From the NCBI GenBank assembly GCA_005882315.1, contig VBAR01000006.1, positions 62,001 to 126,000 on the forward strand: a stretch of DNA of 64,000 nt, read 5' to 3'. Under the pieces are notes generated by a model. That model did not search any database. It saw only the letters and a list, made by a program, of their open reading frames with translations, and had not been told where the DNA came from. How positions within the stretch are numbered: position 1 is the stretch's first letter; each line of letters opens with the position of its first letter. This stretch comes from Bacteroidota bacterium (GTDB taxonomy: Bacteria; Bacteroidota; Bacteroidia; Chitinophagales; Chitinophagaceae). The position numbers were made by a program, and so were the translations under genes. Shown here piece by piece: positions 63,434-64,000 of the stretch.

Positions 63434-64000
63434 TGAAATTATTGCTGAAACCTCTTCAATGGATCTACTGCATTTACGCATTGGCTACGTTTATTGGCAT
63501 CATGCTGATTCTTTTTCCTTTTATGCTGATCGCTTCATTATTCGGAAGGATGAAAGGAGGCAATATCATATACCGCCTTTGTACACTTTGGGCAGATATC
63601 TGGTTCTTCCTGATCTTTATTCATCATCGGAATTATTACGAACAGGCTCCTGATAAAAACAAACAATACATTTTTGTAGGTAATCATATCTCTTTTATCG
63701 ATGCGCCGTTATTGGCAAAAGTGATTCGTCGCCCAATCCGTGCTTTGGGACGAATTGAATTAAGCAAGACACCTGTATTTGGATTTATTTATCGCAGTGT
63801 AGTTGTTATTGTTGACCGAGGGGATGCCCTGCATAGGGCCAAAAGTGTACGCAATCTAAAATCGGTGATCAGCAAAGGGGTTTCAATAATTGTAATGCCC
63901 GAAGGAACGTTTAATATGACCGATCAACCCTTGAAACCTTTTTATGATGGCGCATTTCGTGTAGCAATAGAAACGCAAACCACACTAAAGCCATTTTTAT
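63433..64000 (+). CDS. 1-acyl-sn-glycerol-3-phosphate acyltransferase (PlsC-like), 3' end missing
   Basis: Frame open to the window end, 189 residues visible. Two N-terminal hydrophobic segments, then the acyltransferase motif NHISFIDAPLL (NHx4D), RALGRIELSKTPVFG and the PEGT motif in IIVMPEGTFNM. Transfers an acyl chain to lysophosphatidic acid or a related lipid at the inner membrane. Start codon overlaps the previous stop (TAATG), so it is translationally coupled to the DUF4258 gene. Confidence 0.9.
   Translation, partial: MKLLLKPLQWIYCIYALATFIGIMLILFPFMLIASLFGRMKGGNIIYRLCTLWADIWFFLIFIHHRNYYEQAPDKNKQYIFVGNHISFIDAPLLAKVIRRPIRALGRIELSKTPVFGFIYRSVVVIVDRGDALHRAKSVRNLKSVISKGVSIIVMPEGTFNMTDQPLKPFYDGAFRVAIETQTTLKPFL

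Overview
The window reads as a chromosomal segment of a Bacteroidota bacterium, most likely family Chitinophagaceae. The evidence is a SusC/SusD pair, several type IX secretion (T9SS) cargo proteins with C-terminal sorting domains, LytS/LytTR regulation, a Pur-alpha-like DUF3276 protein, AT-rich intergenic DNA, and promoters of the TTG-N19-21-TAnnTTTG type used by Bacteroidota. The genus assignment is inference; there is no rRNA in the window.

Layout. 1-9.7 kb: a polysaccharide utilisation locus, SusC (5' end cut by the window edge), SusD, a DUF2264 protein, a GH97 glycosidase, a GH43-like five-bladed propeller hydrolase and an S1 sulfatase, all on the + strand and pointing to a sulfated glycan substrate. 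10-12.5 kb: tRNA-Ser, an ABC exporter and DUF3276. 12.7-22.6 kb: large T9SS-exported proteins, two of them neighbouring paralogous beta-propeller proteins of which the first is frame-broken. 22.7-28.3 kb: small secreted proteins, pgi, threonine aldolase and a LytS/LytTR pair. 28.5-33.7 kb: two paralogous TonB-dependent-receptor-like outer membrane proteins. 33.8-38.5 kb: YajQ, a frame-broken small basic ORF, L31 type B, a GlmU-like protein and TpiA. 38.5-43.7 kb: a Kir-type potassium channel, then an APS kinase, flippase, sulfotransferase and glycosyltransferase cassette that looks like sulfated surface polysaccharide assembly. 43.7-47.5 kb: an acyl-CoA-binding protein, a CotH-kinase-like secreted protein, a PafA-type phosphatase and a repeat-containing lipoprotein. 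47.6-57.3 kb: a secreted HExxH metalloprotease/propeller protein, valS, an esterase, the N-degron pair clpS-aat and a PF10136 membrane protein. 57.3-64 kb: two tRNA-Val genes, ligD, a DUF892 ferritin-like protein with an acidic tail, mtaB, a DUF4258 protein and the start of a plsC-like gene cut by the window edge.

The most unusual signal is in valS. Four separate in-frame insertions interrupt otherwise conserved ValRS sequence, each built from degenerate heptanucleotide tandem repeats of a different family (GTGARTC, GTGAATT, GACTCCT and GACTGTT types). A further hairpin-bearing in-frame insertion lies in the metalloprotease gene at 47.6 kb. A pair of about 57-bp direct repeats carrying terminator-like hairpins flanks a small secreted-protein gene at 35.0-36.0 kb. 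Two genes carry a +1 break at a homopolymer (T6 at 14806, A4 at 34526), which may be sequencing errors, real mutations or frameshift sites.
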